Shown piece by piece: positions 44,705 to 55,086 of a stretch of 64,000 bases of DNA. The translations under genes were made by a program, and so were the position numbers. Positions within the stretch are counted from its first letter, which is position 1; every line of letters starts with the position of its first letter. The notes beneath the pieces are model-generated. The model was not told where the DNA came from, made no database searches, and was given only the letters and a program-made list of their open reading frames with translations. The stretch comes from JBEKIK01 sp963845975 (GTDB lineage Bacteria > Planctomycetota > Planctomycetia > Pirellulales > Thermoguttaceae), in assembly GCA_963845975.1 (NCBI GenBank), contig CAWJUD010000002.1, positions 2,294,001-2,358,000 on the forward strand, written 5' to 3'.

Positions 44705-44950
44705 ATGATTATTCAAGTCCTCGGAACCGGGTGCGGCAAGTGCAAGGCGCTATATGAAACAGTGAACAAAGCCGTAACGGAAACAGGCGTGGACGCCATG
44801 GTCGAAAAGTTGGAAGATATCCAAAAAATTATGTCTTACGATATCCTCATGACACCCGGACTTGTGATCGACGGCTACGTCAAGGTCGCCGGACGCGTCC
44901 CAAACCTGGAAGAAGTCAAACGGCTGATCCTGGCGGCAAAAGGCGACTAA
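44705..44950 (+). CDS. Small CGKC thioredoxin-like protein
   Basis: 81 residues from ATG 44705, which has GGAG nine bases upstream (the ATG at 44690 lies in that site). Active-site motif GTGCGKCKALYETV at the N-terminus and cis-proline MTPGLVIDG after strand 3, as in archaeal-type glutaredoxin-like MTH895/TM0996 proteins. No signal peptide, so cytosolic. Likely electron donor or acceptor for the neighbouring Cys proteins. Confidence 0.9.
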   Translation: MIIQVLGTGCGKCKALYETVNKAVTETGVDAMVEKLEDIQKIMSYDILMTPGLVIDGYVKVAGRVPNLEEVKRLILAAKGD

Positions 44951-44962
44951 CCGGCAAAAAAA

Positions 44963-45387
44963 ATGGAACATGCGATGGCCAATCATAGTAAAACAGGAAA
45001 AGTTTTGGTGATCCCTTGCAGCGGGATCGGCAAGGTGCAGGGTTTGATCTCCCGCGAGGCGGTCTATCGAGTCCTCGACACCTTGCCGCCGCCCGGAACT
45101 GAAACTGTTTGTCTGGCCCTGTTGGTTACCGGCGATTCGGAGACGATTAAAAAAGTGCGGGATTGTCCGTGCATCACCATCGACGGCTGCCCCAAACTAT
45201 GCGCCAAAAGAACGTGGAAATGTCGGGAGGGAAAGTTTCCCATGCGGTTCACGTCTTCGATGCCTTGAAATGCCGCCGCGGCAAACAGTTCGGCTCTCCC
45301 ACCGCGCTCAGCGAAGACGGCTGGGCCGCCGTGGATGAGATTGCCTCCGGCGTCGCCGACACCGTCCGGCAAATAGGTATAGGTTAA
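44963..45387 (+). CDS. DGC-domain putative zinc-binding protein, frame broken once
   Basis: About 140 residues across one break. Frame one: KVLVIPCSGIGKVQGLISRE, then TVCLALLVTGD, then CITIDGCPKLCAK. At AAAA (45206-45209) one A is missing, after which the other frame gives KNVEMSGGKVSHAVHVFDAL to the stop TAA at 45385-45387. The DGC family motif is IDGCPKLCA, with further Cys in PCSG and RDCPC. Proteins of this family are thought to bind zinc; the function is not established. Immediately upstream of a second DGC gene (gap of 10). Confidence 0.8.
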
Positions 45388-45397
45388 GGGGAATATC

Positions 45398-46084
45398 ATG
45401 GGTGAATTAAACAAGGTGGGCATCATCTCTTGCAGCGGCGAGGAAATCCCGGCAGGGACCGTTTCCAGGCTGGCAACCCGCCGCGTGCTGGAGCTTCTCC
45501 GCCCTCAATCCACGGTAACGTTATGTCTGCCTTTGTTCCTGGCGGGCGAAGAAACGGAACGCCGCTTCGCGCGAAATCATCCCACCATCACCGTGGATGG
45601 TTGCAATAAGCTCTGCGCCAAACGGGGAACGGAAACTTTTAGCGGCCGGGTGGCGGCTTCGCTTGTGGTGACGGATATTCTGGGCGATAAGGCGGCCGGC
45701 TGTCATCGTTCGCTCCGGGAGGCCACAAAGATTGACGAGGAAGCGGTCTGGATCGTCGCCGAAAAGATTACCGCGCAAGTAGACTCCCTGCTGGCTTCGA
45801 TCCCGCACTTTGAACGGGTCGAGGACGCCGGCGCCGATTCAGGTGCATGCTCTTGCGGAACTCCCGCCCCTGAAATAACATTGCAGATCAAGGGCAAGAC
45901 AGTAGCCGTCAAAGGACTTCCGCTTATATTCGAACGACTGCATAAACAAGGGCTGGAACCTGTGAATGATTTTGCCGACCGGGTGCTGGAAGCGGTCCGA
46001 ATCTATCACTCCATAGAACCTGCCGAAGAAAATTACTATCGAGAAGCTTTAGCCGCGTCTTACCGGCAGTATTGTCAACACTAA
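45398..46084 (+). CDS. DGC-domain putative zinc-binding protein, long form
   Basis: 228 residues. N-terminal DGC domain (VGIISCSGEEIPAGTVSRLA, LCLPLFLAG, TVDGCNKLCAK) similar to its neighbour, followed by a helical region and a second short module: GACSCGTPAPEITLQIKGKT, which holds a CSC pair, then a strand-rich segment to RQYCQH. The C-terminal half is not in the shorter paralogue and suggests a different partner. Part of the same operon. Confidence 0.8.
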   Translation: MGELNKVGIISCSGEEIPAGTVSRLATRRVLELLRPQSTVTLCLPLFLAGEETERRFARNHPTITVDGCNKLCAKRGTETFSGRVAASLVVTDILGDKAAGCHRSLREATKIDEEAVWIVAEKITAQVDSLLASIPHFERVEDAGADSGACSCGTPAPEITLQIKGKTVAVKGLPLIFERLHKQGLEPVNDFADRVLEAVRIYHSIEPAEENYYREALAASYRQYCQH

Positions 46085-46119
46085 CCAGATGCAAATTAAT
46101 AAAATTGAGGAACATCATT

Positions 46120-46680
46120 ATGTATGCTAAAAAGGCCTTCACGGTTTGCTTGCTGTTATTCGTGGCCGCCGGCATTATAGTGCTGGCAGTCAAAAGCCTT
46201 CGCTCGGGCTCGCCATCCGCCGGCGCCGAACCGTCGATCCAAAACGGCGTAATAACGTACTATTTTCACGGGAACACGCGGTGCCCCACCTGCCTCTCCA
46301 TTCAGTCGCAGACTCAAGACGCGATTCAGGCGCATTTTGCCTCTCAATTGAGCAGCGGAGAAGTTGCGATGCAAACCGTCAACTATGAGCAACCTGCCGC
46401 CAAGCAGTTGGTCGATAAGTTCGAGATTCAGATGCCTGTCGTTGTGCTGGCGAAAATGAAGAATGGTGTAATCCAGGATTGGAAGCGCTTAGACGAGGTG
46501 TGGGCATTGGTAGACGACAAGCCCGGCTTCACCAATTTCGTGCGAGGGGAGATAAATCGGATGCTGGCGACCGAAAATCAAGCGGCGCCCGCATCGGTGC
46601 GTGAAGACGGCCCAGACATGCCGAATCCGAATTCCAAGGGCGCGGCGGAGAAGCAACGGGCCGAGATTCCAGTTCCATAA
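46120..46680 (+). CDS. ArsF-like exported thioredoxin-fold protein, copy 1
   Basis: 186 residues from ATG 46120, with TTGAGGAA upstream. The N-terminal membrane anchor or signal is AFTVCLLLFVAAGIIVLAV. The redox motif is VITYYFHGNTRCPTCLSIQS (CPTC), with a thioredoxin-like helix and cis-Pro region (EIQMPVVVLAKMKNG). A Pro/Ala-rich tail follows. The pattern matches proteins called ArsF, described as subunits acting on nitroarsenicals together with ArsE and the ArsG exporter. It lies outside the cytoplasmic membrane, presumably as partner of the CcdA-like permease. A paralogue follows. Confidence 0.75.
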   Translation: MYAKKAFTVCLLLFVAAGIIVLAVKSLRSGSPSAGAEPSIQNGVITYYFHGNTRCPTCLSIQSQTQDAIQAHFASQLSSGEVAMQTVNYEQPAAKQLVDKFEIQMPVVVLAKMKNGVIQDWKRLDEVWALVDDKPGFTNFVRGEINRMLATENQAAPASVREDGPDMPNPNSKGAAEKQRAEIPVP

Positions 46681-46720
46681 CAAAGACCGGTTTTTTTAGC
46701 CATATCAGGAGATTAGAATT

Positions 46721-47170
46721 ATGAAACGTGTTGCCATTGCATTTGTTATTCTTGGCATGGTAGTTATCTGTGCTTTTGTGATTTCACAATCAGTTGCCGC
46801 CGCCGACGCTTCAGACGAGGCCGGCGTGCCCGCCGATCGCGTCGTGGTAATGTATTTCCATCGAACGCAGCGCTGTCCGACGTGCCTGAAGATGGGCGGC
46901 TACTCGGAGGAGGCAGTCAAAACCGGATTTGCCCAACTGATCAAGGAGGGTAAAGTCGAGTTTCACTACATCGATTTCCAAGACAAGAAAAACGAAGCCC
47001 TTACAAAAGGCTATCAGGTAAGCGGCCCCACATTGATCGTTGCGCGAGTCGCCAATTCCAAAGTTGCGGAGCTTAAAAACCTCAAGGAAATGTGGACCAA
47101 AGTCCGCAATAAGGATGATTTCGTGGCGTACGTTCAAAACCACGTGAAGGACTACCTGAAGTCTAAATAG
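46721..47170 (+). CDS. ArsF-like exported thioredoxin-fold protein, copy 2
   Basis: 149 residues. Signal peptide (VAIAFVILGMVVICAFVIS, cleavage after SVAA), then VVVMYFHRTQRCPTCLKMGG with CPTC, and QVSGPTLIVARVANS in the cis-Pro position (GP). About 40 bases downstream of copy 1, with its own AGGAGA. Shorter, without the Pro-rich tail. Two paralogues in tandem suggest either a relay or different clients. Confidence 0.78.
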   Translation: MKRVAIAFVILGMVVICAFVISQSVAAADASDEAGVPADRVVVMYFHRTQRCPTCLKMGGYSEEAVKTGFAQLIKEGKVEFHYIDFQDKKNEALTKGYQVSGPTLIVARVANSKVAELKNLKEMWTKVRNKDDFVAYVQNHVKDYLKSK

Positions 47171-47265
47171 GTTCTCAGCGTATCTGGTTGGCCGGCCGCG
47201 GGCGCCAATATTTTTCCCGCCTTCCTCACTGAAGGATTGAGTTTGAACGCGGAGGGATGAAGCTC

Positions 47266-48017
47266 ATGGTTGCATACATGCTCTATGCCGGGGCGGCCCT
47301 TTATCTGGGGATACTAACATCGATTAGTCCTTGCCCACTGGCTACCAACATCGCGGCGATATCGTATGTCGGTCGCAAGGTGGGCGATTCCCGTTGGGTA
47401 ATAGCCGCCGGCTTCCTGTATACGCTGGGACGGTGCTTGCTTTATCTGGGACTGGCGGCGTTGCTGACAGCCACGACGCTGTCGATTCCCGCAGTGTCGT
47501 TGTTTCTCCAGAAATATATGCACTTGGTTCTCGCTCCCATCTTTTTGCTGCTGGGGATGTTTCTGGTGGGACTATTAACATTCAGCGGAGGCGGGGCAAT
47601 GATAAGTGAGGGAATGAAAAAAAGGATCGACGCGATGGGAATTTGGGGCGCGCTGCTATTGGGAGTGCTCTTCGCCGTGTCTTTCTGCCCCACGTCTGCA
47701 ACATGGTTCTTCGGCTTGGTCGCTCTCATATTGGGTTCCGAAGCCGGTGCAATCACTGCCGTCCTGGCCAAAATCGGCATCAGCCTGCCCGAGGCGTCGT
47801 TGCCAGGGGCTACCTTGGTTTTGCCGTTCATCTACGGCGTCGGTACCGCCCTGCCGGTATTGCTGGTGGTCTTCGTACTTGCCTATAGCGCCAGTCCGTT
47901 GGCAAGACGTACAACGTGCTCTCCAAGATCGAATGGTGGGCACGTATCATCACCGGCTGGATCTTCATTCTATTAGGCATTTACTTTTCGTTGAAGTACA
48001 TTTTCGAAGTGATTTGA
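47266..48017 (+). CDS. CcdA/ArsG-type membrane dithiol permease, frame broken once
   Basis: About 250 residues. ATG 47266 sits 9 bases behind GGAGGG; an ATG at 47257 falls against the site. Six membrane helices. The Cys-Pro motif SISPCPLATNIAAISYVGRK is in helix 1 and SFCPTSATWFFGL in helix 4, as in CcdA/DsbD proteins and the ArsG group. Near 47893 one C is missing. The correct frame then gives QSVGKTYNVLSKIEWWARII, then TGWIFILLGIYFSLKYIFEV to TGA at 48015-48017. It would move electrons or export aminoarsenicals across the membrane, depending on subfamily. Last gene of the cassette. Confidence 0.8.
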
Positions 48018-48495
48018 AATTGGGCGGCATCTCTGGACTAAACAACCCTTGATGTCGCCCATGCGGGGCTTAAGATCCTTGCTAGATTTCGCCCCGGGAC
48101 TAACGTCACTGGCTAAACGACGCTGCCGTTGCGTGGTAAAGGAATCATTCGTTAAACAAAACTCAGGTTACCACATTAGGTAGACAACCTTCGCGAACCC
48201 GCCGACTGAGGTATATCAAATTATTGTGAACATCCATTCACAATCATTTAAAATATCTACCGCAAAAAAGATTGCTAGCAAATAAGCCCGCTTCATGATC
48301 CGGCAAAATATCAAAATGGCTCCCAAAAGCGGTTAATACCTCGGATTAGTCAAAACTCCTCTTGACCGTCCCGACCCTATTACAGTATTCTTCGCCACCT
48401 TGTTAATCCCTTTAGCCATAGGGGTTTAATAGGTCGGGCATGGCTTGCGTCATGGGCGGCAGTTCAGAGTCGTTCTTCTCGTGGTTACTCTTCTC
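48018..48495. other. Intergenic region ahead of the polysaccharide operon
   Basis: About 430 bases with no convincing gene or strong repeat. It separates the thiol cassette from the exopolysaccharide operon and should contain the promoter of the latter. I see no clear -35/-10 pair. Confidence 0.35.
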
Positions 48496-49632
48496 ATGGT
48501 TATTATTCATTCGACCCGATTTGGGACGCGATGCCTCTGCCGGCTGACCGTGCCTGTATTAATAATCCTGTCTATCGGTTCGGGGTGTAATAACGGCGTT
48601 TACCGCGTTTCTAATCTTCCGGCCGAATGTTTTGCTCCTTCGCCGGTTAATGCGGAAACCATCAATCTGGCGGGCTTGGCCGACACTACCGTCAGCAGTG
48701 AAATCATACAACTGGGCGACGTTCTCGAGGTAACCATGGTTACCGACTATGAAAAAATGGCCGCCACCAGCACGCCGGTCCGCGTGGCGAATGACGGCAC
48801 GATAGTCGTCCCCCTGGTTGGAAAAGTGGGTATTGTAGGCTTAGACATAGAACAGGCCGAACAGCTTATTGCGGCAGAGAGCATCTCGCGCGGCGTTTAT
48901 CGCAATCCTTGCATTACTCTGACCATGAAGCAGTGCCGCACGAATAAGATTACGGTAGTAGGGGCAGTGGACAAGCCGGGAACGGTAGACCTTCCCCGCG
49001 CCTCGAGTTCGCTGTTAAACGCCTTGGTTGCCGCCGGCGGTTTGAACAAAGACGCCGACTCCGAGGTGGAAATTCGCCGCACCGTTGCCCCCGGCTTTCC
49101 TCCAAACCAGTCCCCGGACGGTAATTTGCAGGCTGCGGACAAGACCGGAAACGGCCTGGTCCCGGCAAGCTATCAGCAAGAGCAGGCCGCGGCAGGGCCT
49201 ATTTCGGTGATCAAGGTAAATCTAAATGCTGTTGCCGCGGGGGCCGAAAAACTGCCGGATCTCCGCGACGGCGACGTTGTTTACGTTGCCAAGCGAACGC
49301 CCAAGCCGGTTTATGTCATCGGGTTGGTCCGCAAACCCGGGGAATTTCCCTTTCCCGTGAATCAGGAAATTCGCGTTCTGGATGCTATCGCGTTGGCGGG
49401 GGGATGTTCCAATCCTTTTGCCGAAGATGTGCTGGTGATCCGCCGGCTGCCCGGCAGGGCAGAACCGGTACGCATCTCGGTCAGTCTCCAGGCTGCCAAG
49501 CAGGGGCAGGACAACGTTGCCTTGGCGCCCGGCGACACCGTTTCGGTGGAACAGACCCCCGTCACCGCCGTTGTGGATTTCATACAAACCTTTATCCACG
49601 TGGGATTTGGAGCCTCGATGTCGTTGTATTAG
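48496..49632 (+). CDS. Wza-like polysaccharide export lipoprotein
   Basis: 378 residues from ATG 48496; an upstream TTG at 48445 is less likely. Lipobox LIILSIGSGC. A polysaccharide export domain follows (IIQLGDVLEVTMVTDYEKMA, then VANDGTIVVPLVGKVGIVGL), then SLBB-type repeats (VVGAVDKPGTVDL and VIGLVRKPGEFPFPV, each followed by LNALVAAGG or DAIALAGG). The C-terminus ends in an amphipathic segment. It forms the outer-membrane channel of a Wza/Wzc exporter. First gene of the operon wza-wzc-wzy-capD-cpsB. Confidence 0.9.
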   Translation: MVIIHSTRFGTRCLCRLTVPVLIILSIGSGCNNGVYRVSNLPAECFAPSPVNAETINLAGLADTTVSSEIIQLGDVLEVTMVTDYEKMAATSTPVRVANDGTIVVPLVGKVGIVGLDIEQAEQLIAAESISRGVYRNPCITLTMKQCRTNKITVVGAVDKPGTVDLPRASSSLLNALVAAGGLNKDADSEVEIRRTVAPGFPPNQSPDGNLQAADKTGNGLVPASYQQEQAAAGPISVIKVNLNAVAAGAEKLPDLRDGDVVYVAKRTPKPVYVIGLVRKPGEFPFPVNQEIRVLDAIALAGGCSNPFAEDVLVIRRLPGRAEPVRISVSLQAAKQGQDNVALAPGDTVSVEQTPVTAVVDFIQTFIHVGFGASMSLY

Positions 49633-49704
49633 AAGCTTTGCCGTAAATATTCTTTATCAGTCTCTTTATCGCCGCCAACGAAAAACATCTTCCGCCAGGC
49701 AGCC

Positions 49705-52056
49705 ATGGGACAAGAAACTACTCCAACGTCGGACGCCTTCGATTTCGAAATCACGCAGCTTGCGCACACGCTGTTGCGGCTGGTGTTTGCCGTCCGCTAT
49801 CGGAAGAATCTGGTCATCGCGGTAATGGCGGCCAGCGCGTTCCTGGGCGGGCTTTATTACACTACCAGGCCGCGGCTGTATTCTTCCAAGGCGTCCTTGC
49901 TGGTCTCGCAAAACGGCCGCGACCAACTCGATACTTCCATCACCAACGAAGAGTCCCTGCGCCAGAACACCATGCCCACCTTCGAAAAAATCATCGTCAG
50001 CGCAAAAGTGCTGGAAGGCGCGCTGCAACACCTGGGGCCCGCCGATCGCATCGATTTCAACAACAGTCCCAATGAATCCTGGATGGGGATATTGCAGAAA
50101 AATGTGACCGCGCAAGTGGTGCGCTACACCAGCATCATCGAAGTCAGCTATTGTTCCAAGGATCCCCAGGTGGCGGCGAATATCGTCAGCGCGGTCGTGC
50201 AGTCCTACCTCGATTTCATGGACCGCATTCACAAGGGGACAGCCGGCGAACTCAGTCGTATCCTGACCAAGGAACGAAACGAAGTGGCCGAAAAACTCGC
50301 TCAAAAACAAGAGGAGCTTTTGGCTTCCCGCCGAAATATGGCCGACTTGGGGTTCCGCTCGGAAGGAAAAACGCTGCACCCCATGGTGCAACGCGCCATG
50401 TACTTCAACGACGCGCTGATCTCCGCGCAGAAACAGCGGGTGGACTATGAAGCCGCTCTGGCCGCTCTTCAGTCGGCCGTGCGCAACGGCGAGGATCTGG
50501 GGCAATACATGTCGATAGTCTCAGATGTTGCGGGCAAAGAGTTGCTGCTTAACAGCCTTGGCCTGAGCTCTCAGGATATAATGACCCAATCCAACCTCAC
50601 GCAAAGCATGCTCGATGCCCGCGCTAAACTCGAAACCATGCAACAGAATCTGGGGCCGCGGCACCCGGAGGTAATCGCCCTGGCGGAAAAAATTCGCCTG
50701 ACCGATGAATTTTTACAAGTTTACCAGCAACGTTTCTCCACCCAAAAGACTGATCGCCCCCAAGGCCAGCTCGGACCCTGGCTGATGCAAATGCTGCAAC
50801 AAAAACTCGACGAGACCAGGAAAAAAGAAGAAATTTTGCAAGGCAAGTTCGAGGAAACCCGCGCCGAGGCCGTCAACCTCAGCGGCCAGTTGGCCCAGGT
50901 GGAATTGTTGGAACGGGACATCAAGCGCCTTGGAGACATGAACGATGTTTTGCTGAACCAGATCGCCTCCCTGGACCTCAAGCAGAACGGCCAGGATGTC
51001 CGCGTGGCAGTGATCGAGGAACCCAAGGTAACGGGCTCGCCCGTTTCGCCTAAGTTGGCCTATGTGGCATTATTTACGCTTTTAAGCGGGTTTGGAGCCT
51101 CGCTGGGATTGGTAACCATTATCGACGCCTTGGATGATCGCTTCCGCACGATGGAAGAACTGCAAAATCGCTTGGGCGTACCCGTGCTCACCGTCATTCA
51201 GCGTTTAAAGGCCCCGGAAACCACGGGATTGCAGGCCCTGGCCATGTTCGCCGCCCCTTCGACCCCTGAATGCGAAGGCTTCCGAACCCTGCGCACGGCA
51301 CTAACCCTTACGCATCAAGACGTTCATCAGATTTTAATCACCAGCCTTGAGTCCGGCGATGGAAAAACGACTGCATTGGCCAACCTGGCCGTCTGTTATG
51401 CCCAGGCCGATAAATGCACGCTTTTAATCGACGCCGACTTGCGCCGGTCCGGCCTGACCAATCTGCTGAATGTAAGGGGGACCAATGGACTGTCGGAAAT
51501 CCTCCGCCAGGAAGGCAATCTCGAACAATTGGCCGCCGAACACATCCGCACCACCGGAGTGAAAGGGCTGGACATCCTGCCGGCCGGACCCCGGCCCAGC
51601 AATCCCGCCGAGTTACTCGCCGGGCCGAGGTTCTCCCAACTACTGTCCTGGGCGGGATCGGTCTACGATATGATCCTCATCGACACCACCCCAGCGCTTC
51701 TCACGGCAGATCCCGCCATCATCAGCCGCGTGGTTGACGGCGTGGTGATGGTCGTCAAGCCGGCCAAAAACCACCGTCACCAGGTGATGCGCATGGTCGA
51801 GCGCTATACCATGCTTAAACTCCCCGTGTTGGGACTTATCGTCAACGCGGCCGGTTCGGAGACCGACGACGGCTATTACAACTACCGCGACTATTATGTC
51901 GACAGTTACGGGTATTACGCGGTGGAGAACGATGAGGATTGGCAGGATAAAAGATCAGCCGAGGAGACCTGCATGCCCATGAAGCGCAAATCATCCCCCG
52001 GCACCGACCAGGAAAAAGAGTTTCGACCTCTGAGAATTCCGAAACGGGTCGCGTAG
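49705..52056 (+). CDS. Wzc-like polysaccharide co-polymerase fused to a BY tyrosine kinase
   Basis: 783 residues. A Wzz domain with membrane helices near 28-48 and 452-474 brackets a periplasmic coiled coil (about 165-440). The cytosolic BY-kinase domain has Walker A SLESGDGKTTALANLA (about 550), Walker A' LIDADLRRSG and Walker B MILIDTTPAL. The C-terminal region has an eight-Tyr cluster, DDGYYNYRDYYVDSYGYYAV, the expected autophosphorylation tail. It governs chain length and export. The cognate phosphatase is encoded downstream (57058-57876). Confidence 0.93.
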   Translation: MGQETTPTSDAFDFEITQLAHTLLRLVFAVRYRKNLVIAVMAASAFLGGLYYTTRPRLYSSKASLLVSQNGRDQLDTSITNEESLRQNTMPTFEKIIVSAKVLEGALQHLGPADRIDFNNSPNESWMGILQKNVTAQVVRYTSIIEVSYCSKDPQVAANIVSAVVQSYLDFMDRIHKGTAGELSRILTKERNEVAEKLAQKQEELLASRRNMADLGFRSEGKTLHPMVQRAMYFNDALISAQKQRVDYEAALAALQSAVRNGEDLGQYMSIVSDVAGKELLLNSLGLSSQDIMTQSNLTQSMLDARAKLETMQQNLGPRHPEVIALAEKIRLTDEFLQVYQQRFSTQKTDRPQGQLGPWLMQMLQQKLDETRKKEEILQGKFEETRAEAVNLSGQLAQVELLERDIKRLGDMNDVLLNQIASLDLKQNGQDVRVAVIEEPKVTGSPVSPKLAYVALFTLLSGFGASLGLVTIIDALDDRFRTMEELQNRLGVPVLTVIQRLKAPETTGLQALAMFAAPSTPECEGFRTLRTALTLTHQDVHQILITSLESGDGKTTALANLAVCYAQADKCTLLIDADLRRSGLTNLLNVRGTNGLSEILRQEGNLEQLAAEHIRTTGVKGLDILPAGPRPSNPAELLAGPRFSQLLSWAGSVYDMILIDTTPALLTADPAIISRVVDGVVMVVKPAKNHRHQVMRMVERYTMLKLPVLGLIVNAAGSETDDGYYNYRDYYVDSYGYYAVENDEDWQDKRSAEETCMPMKRKSSPGTDQEKEFRPLRIPKRVA

Positions 52057-52091
52057 CAGTAACTAACGGCAAACGCCCGGTAAATTGAAAA

Positions 52092-54965
52092 ATGTTCAAT
52101 CAACGCGACAGTTTGAAAACATTGCGGCATATTCATGTCCAATCGCCTCGCGCCGAGGGCTTAAGCGCGCTAATGTTGAAAGTTATCGACGGCGGCTTGG
52201 CTGGAGTCATTTTCCTTCTTCCCTTTGTGATGGGCGGGCGCCATCCCCTGGGACAATTGATACTGGCTGTGCTGGCCGTGATCGCGGGCCTGGCTTGGGC
52301 CATCCGCCAAAGTCTCCGCCCTCATCCCGTCTGGCGGCCCACTTGGGCCCTGGCGCTGATTTCCGCCGGGGCGTTCCTTGTCACGCTGCAAACCGTCCCT
52401 TTACCTCAACCCATATTGGAACTGCTCGCGCCAAGGCATGCGAATATCCTGCCCCTGTGGAATACCCCACAGGCGGATTCCGCATCGTTAGGCCGCTGGT
52501 CTACGATCTCCTTCGCTCCCGAGGAGACGCGCGGGCAGCTTGTACTGCTGTTGTCCTATGGGATATTGTTTTTCGTAACGGTCCAGCGCATTAAGGCAAT
52601 TGAAGACGTAGAGCGGCTTTTGCGGTGGTGCGCACTCTCGGCGGCGTGCATGGCGGTGTTTGGACTGGTCCAATATCTCACCGGTAATGGAAAGTTCTTT
52701 TGGTTTTACACACATCCCTTCACCAATACCTTCAATGCAGCAAAGGGAAGCTTTACTAATAAAAATCATTTTGCTCATTTTCTTGCCTTGGGAGTCGGAC
52801 CGTTGATTTGGTGGTTGTTGCATGCTTCTCGCCGCATGCGGTCTCGAATACATGGCGCAGACCCCATGCCCGCTCTTGCTTCAGGCGCAAAACACCGCTG
52901 GCGCCATACCCGCGCTTTCCCTGGGCATGCTCAAAACCTCCCACCGACATTCGTTTAGCCGCAACCGGTCTTCAACGGGCGCCATGCATGGCATGATCGG
53001 TTGGTCGGGCAGCGCTCGCGCCAATCGCACGAACGAATTAAAAACCTATATCTTGGCATTGGCACTGGCCGTGGTCCTGTTTGCCGGCCTGATGTCGCTT
53101 TCTCGCGGCGGAATGGCGGCCTTGTTCATCGCCGCGTTAGTCTCCGCGGCCGTTGGTTGCCTGGCTTCCGCCGCGACCGGCAGGTTCCTGGGCATTATGT
53201 TGGCTGCTTGCCTGGTCATCGGCGCTGCATTGTCGGTCTTCGGCTTGGACGACGTAGGCCGCCGCTTGGAAACATTAACACACGGCAAAGCCGAACAAAA
53301 TGAATGGTCCGGAGGAAGAATAACCCTCTGGACAAGCGTTGCCGGGGCAATCCCCGACTACTTTTGGTTTGGCGCCGGCGCTGGTAGTTTCAATGAAGTT
53401 TATCCGATATATTCCGACGGCGCCCTGAACGAGTCCATCGAATTCACACACGCCGAAAACTCCTATCTGCAAGTTCTACTGGAAACCGGCGCTAGCGGTC
53501 TGGGGCTTGCACTGGCTTGCCTAGTTCTGTGGTGCTCCTGGTGCGTGGCCGGATGGAAAGGTTCCGAGCGATTAAAAATATGCGCGGGTGCGATTGCAGG
53601 CGCCTTGGCCGCCGGAACGGCGCAGGCCCTGGTGGACTTCGTATGGTATGTCCCGGCTTGCGTGGCAATTATGGCTATTTTGGCGGCCTGCGCATTGCGC
53701 GTAAGCCAATTTGCCGCCCCCAGGACCATTGATGTTCAACCGGCGCCCATGCGCCGTTTGGCGGCAGTGACCGCCGCAATCGTCCTCATGCTGGCGGGCG
53801 CGTGGATGATCCACAATCGCATCGGTCCGGCCTCGGCCCAGCCTTACTGGGAACAATATCTCATTACCCTGCAAGCGAATTATCCTGGTCAGCCCCCGGC
53901 CGATAACACCGATTCAAGCGCCGGCCATAATGCCGGCACTGCCGCCGTCGGAAGAGAGAACAAATTGATCGGCTGCTTGGAAAATGCGGTTTATTGGCAG
54001 CCGACCCATTCGTCCGCGCACCTCGCCCTGGCCGAAGCCCATCTGCGCTTGTTCGACAAGTTGCAGGCGAACTCGCCCAACCCGATGACGTTGATAAACA
54101 TCCGCGACGCCGCGCTGGATTCGGACTTTTCTTCGCCACAAGCCCTAAGCGACTGGCTTGCGCGGGCACTGGGCGACCATTGGATACATTTGGACGCCGC
54201 ATTGCGTCATACCCGGCAAGCGCTTTCGCTCTGCCCGTTGCAAGGTCGAGGTTACATTTATCTGGGCAAAATAAGCTTTTTAGAGGGGAAAAAGAGCTTG
54301 ACCAAGCAGGCATGCATTGCACAGGCGCTAAGGGTCCGGCCTTTCGACGGCGCCGTGGTCTGCGCAGCCGCCGCCGAAGCCTTGCTGGAAGGCGACATGC
54401 AACGCTGGCTGGAACTTTCCAAGCGGGGATTTCGCTGCGGCCCCGCATACCAACGGGAACTAATCTGCAATCTTGTAGCCAACGTCCCGTCTGAAGGGAT
54501 CCAGCCCATGATCGACTTCATCATCACTCAGTTCCAACCGGACCTGGAAGGCTTGCAATCGCTTTATGCGGCTTGCTCAAAGCGGGTCGACGCCGAGCTT
54601 CTAGTGCCACTGTGTCAATATCAGGCGCTGAGGGCAGAATTCGAAGCGCGAAATCGAAAGGACCCGGGTGCGCTTGCAATATGGCTGGAAGCTCAAAGGC
54701 TCCACACGCAATTGAACGACGGCCCCCAAGCCCTGCAATGCGCTCGCTCGCGCTGGAATGCGACCGCAATAATTATCGCGCGCACTACCAACTTGCCTCG
54801 TGCCTCCTGGAGCAAGGATTATTTGCCGAGGCAGAGACGCACTTGCACTGGTGCTTGCAAAGGGCCCCCGGCGACAAGTCGCTGGAAATCAAACTTAAAC
54901 AGGCGCTAAAAGGCCGGCTCGATGCCCAGCGCTGCGCCGCGGCCCAAAAAAGCGACAAGTTTTAA
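52092..54965 (+). CDS. O-antigen ligase/polymerase (Wzy-like) with TPR tail, frame broken twice
   Basis: About 955 residues across two breaks. The first frame has seven to eight membrane helices (GVIFLLPFVMGGRHPLGQLI, WALALISAGAFLVTLQTVPL) and LTGNGKFFWFYTHPFTNT, then NKNHFAHFLALGVGPL. The frame changes by one extra base between about 52830 and 52960. It resumes with ALALAVVLFAGLMSLSRGG, FGAGAGSFNEVYP and FTHAENSYLQVLLETG, the Wzy/WaaL signature. The C-terminal half has TPR-like helices. A one-base loss near 54752 shifts again to SLALECDRNNYRAHYQLASC, ending at 54965. It polymerises or ligates the repeat units. Confidence 0.8.
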
Positions 54966-55086
54966 GGGAAACATGCCTAAACATATAAAGGACTTAAATC
55001 CTGAAAAATAAACCTTGGGGCAATGTATTATTCATACGTCAGACCATGCAGCCGGTAAGGAAACAACCTTTAGCGCTTTTGTAAAA

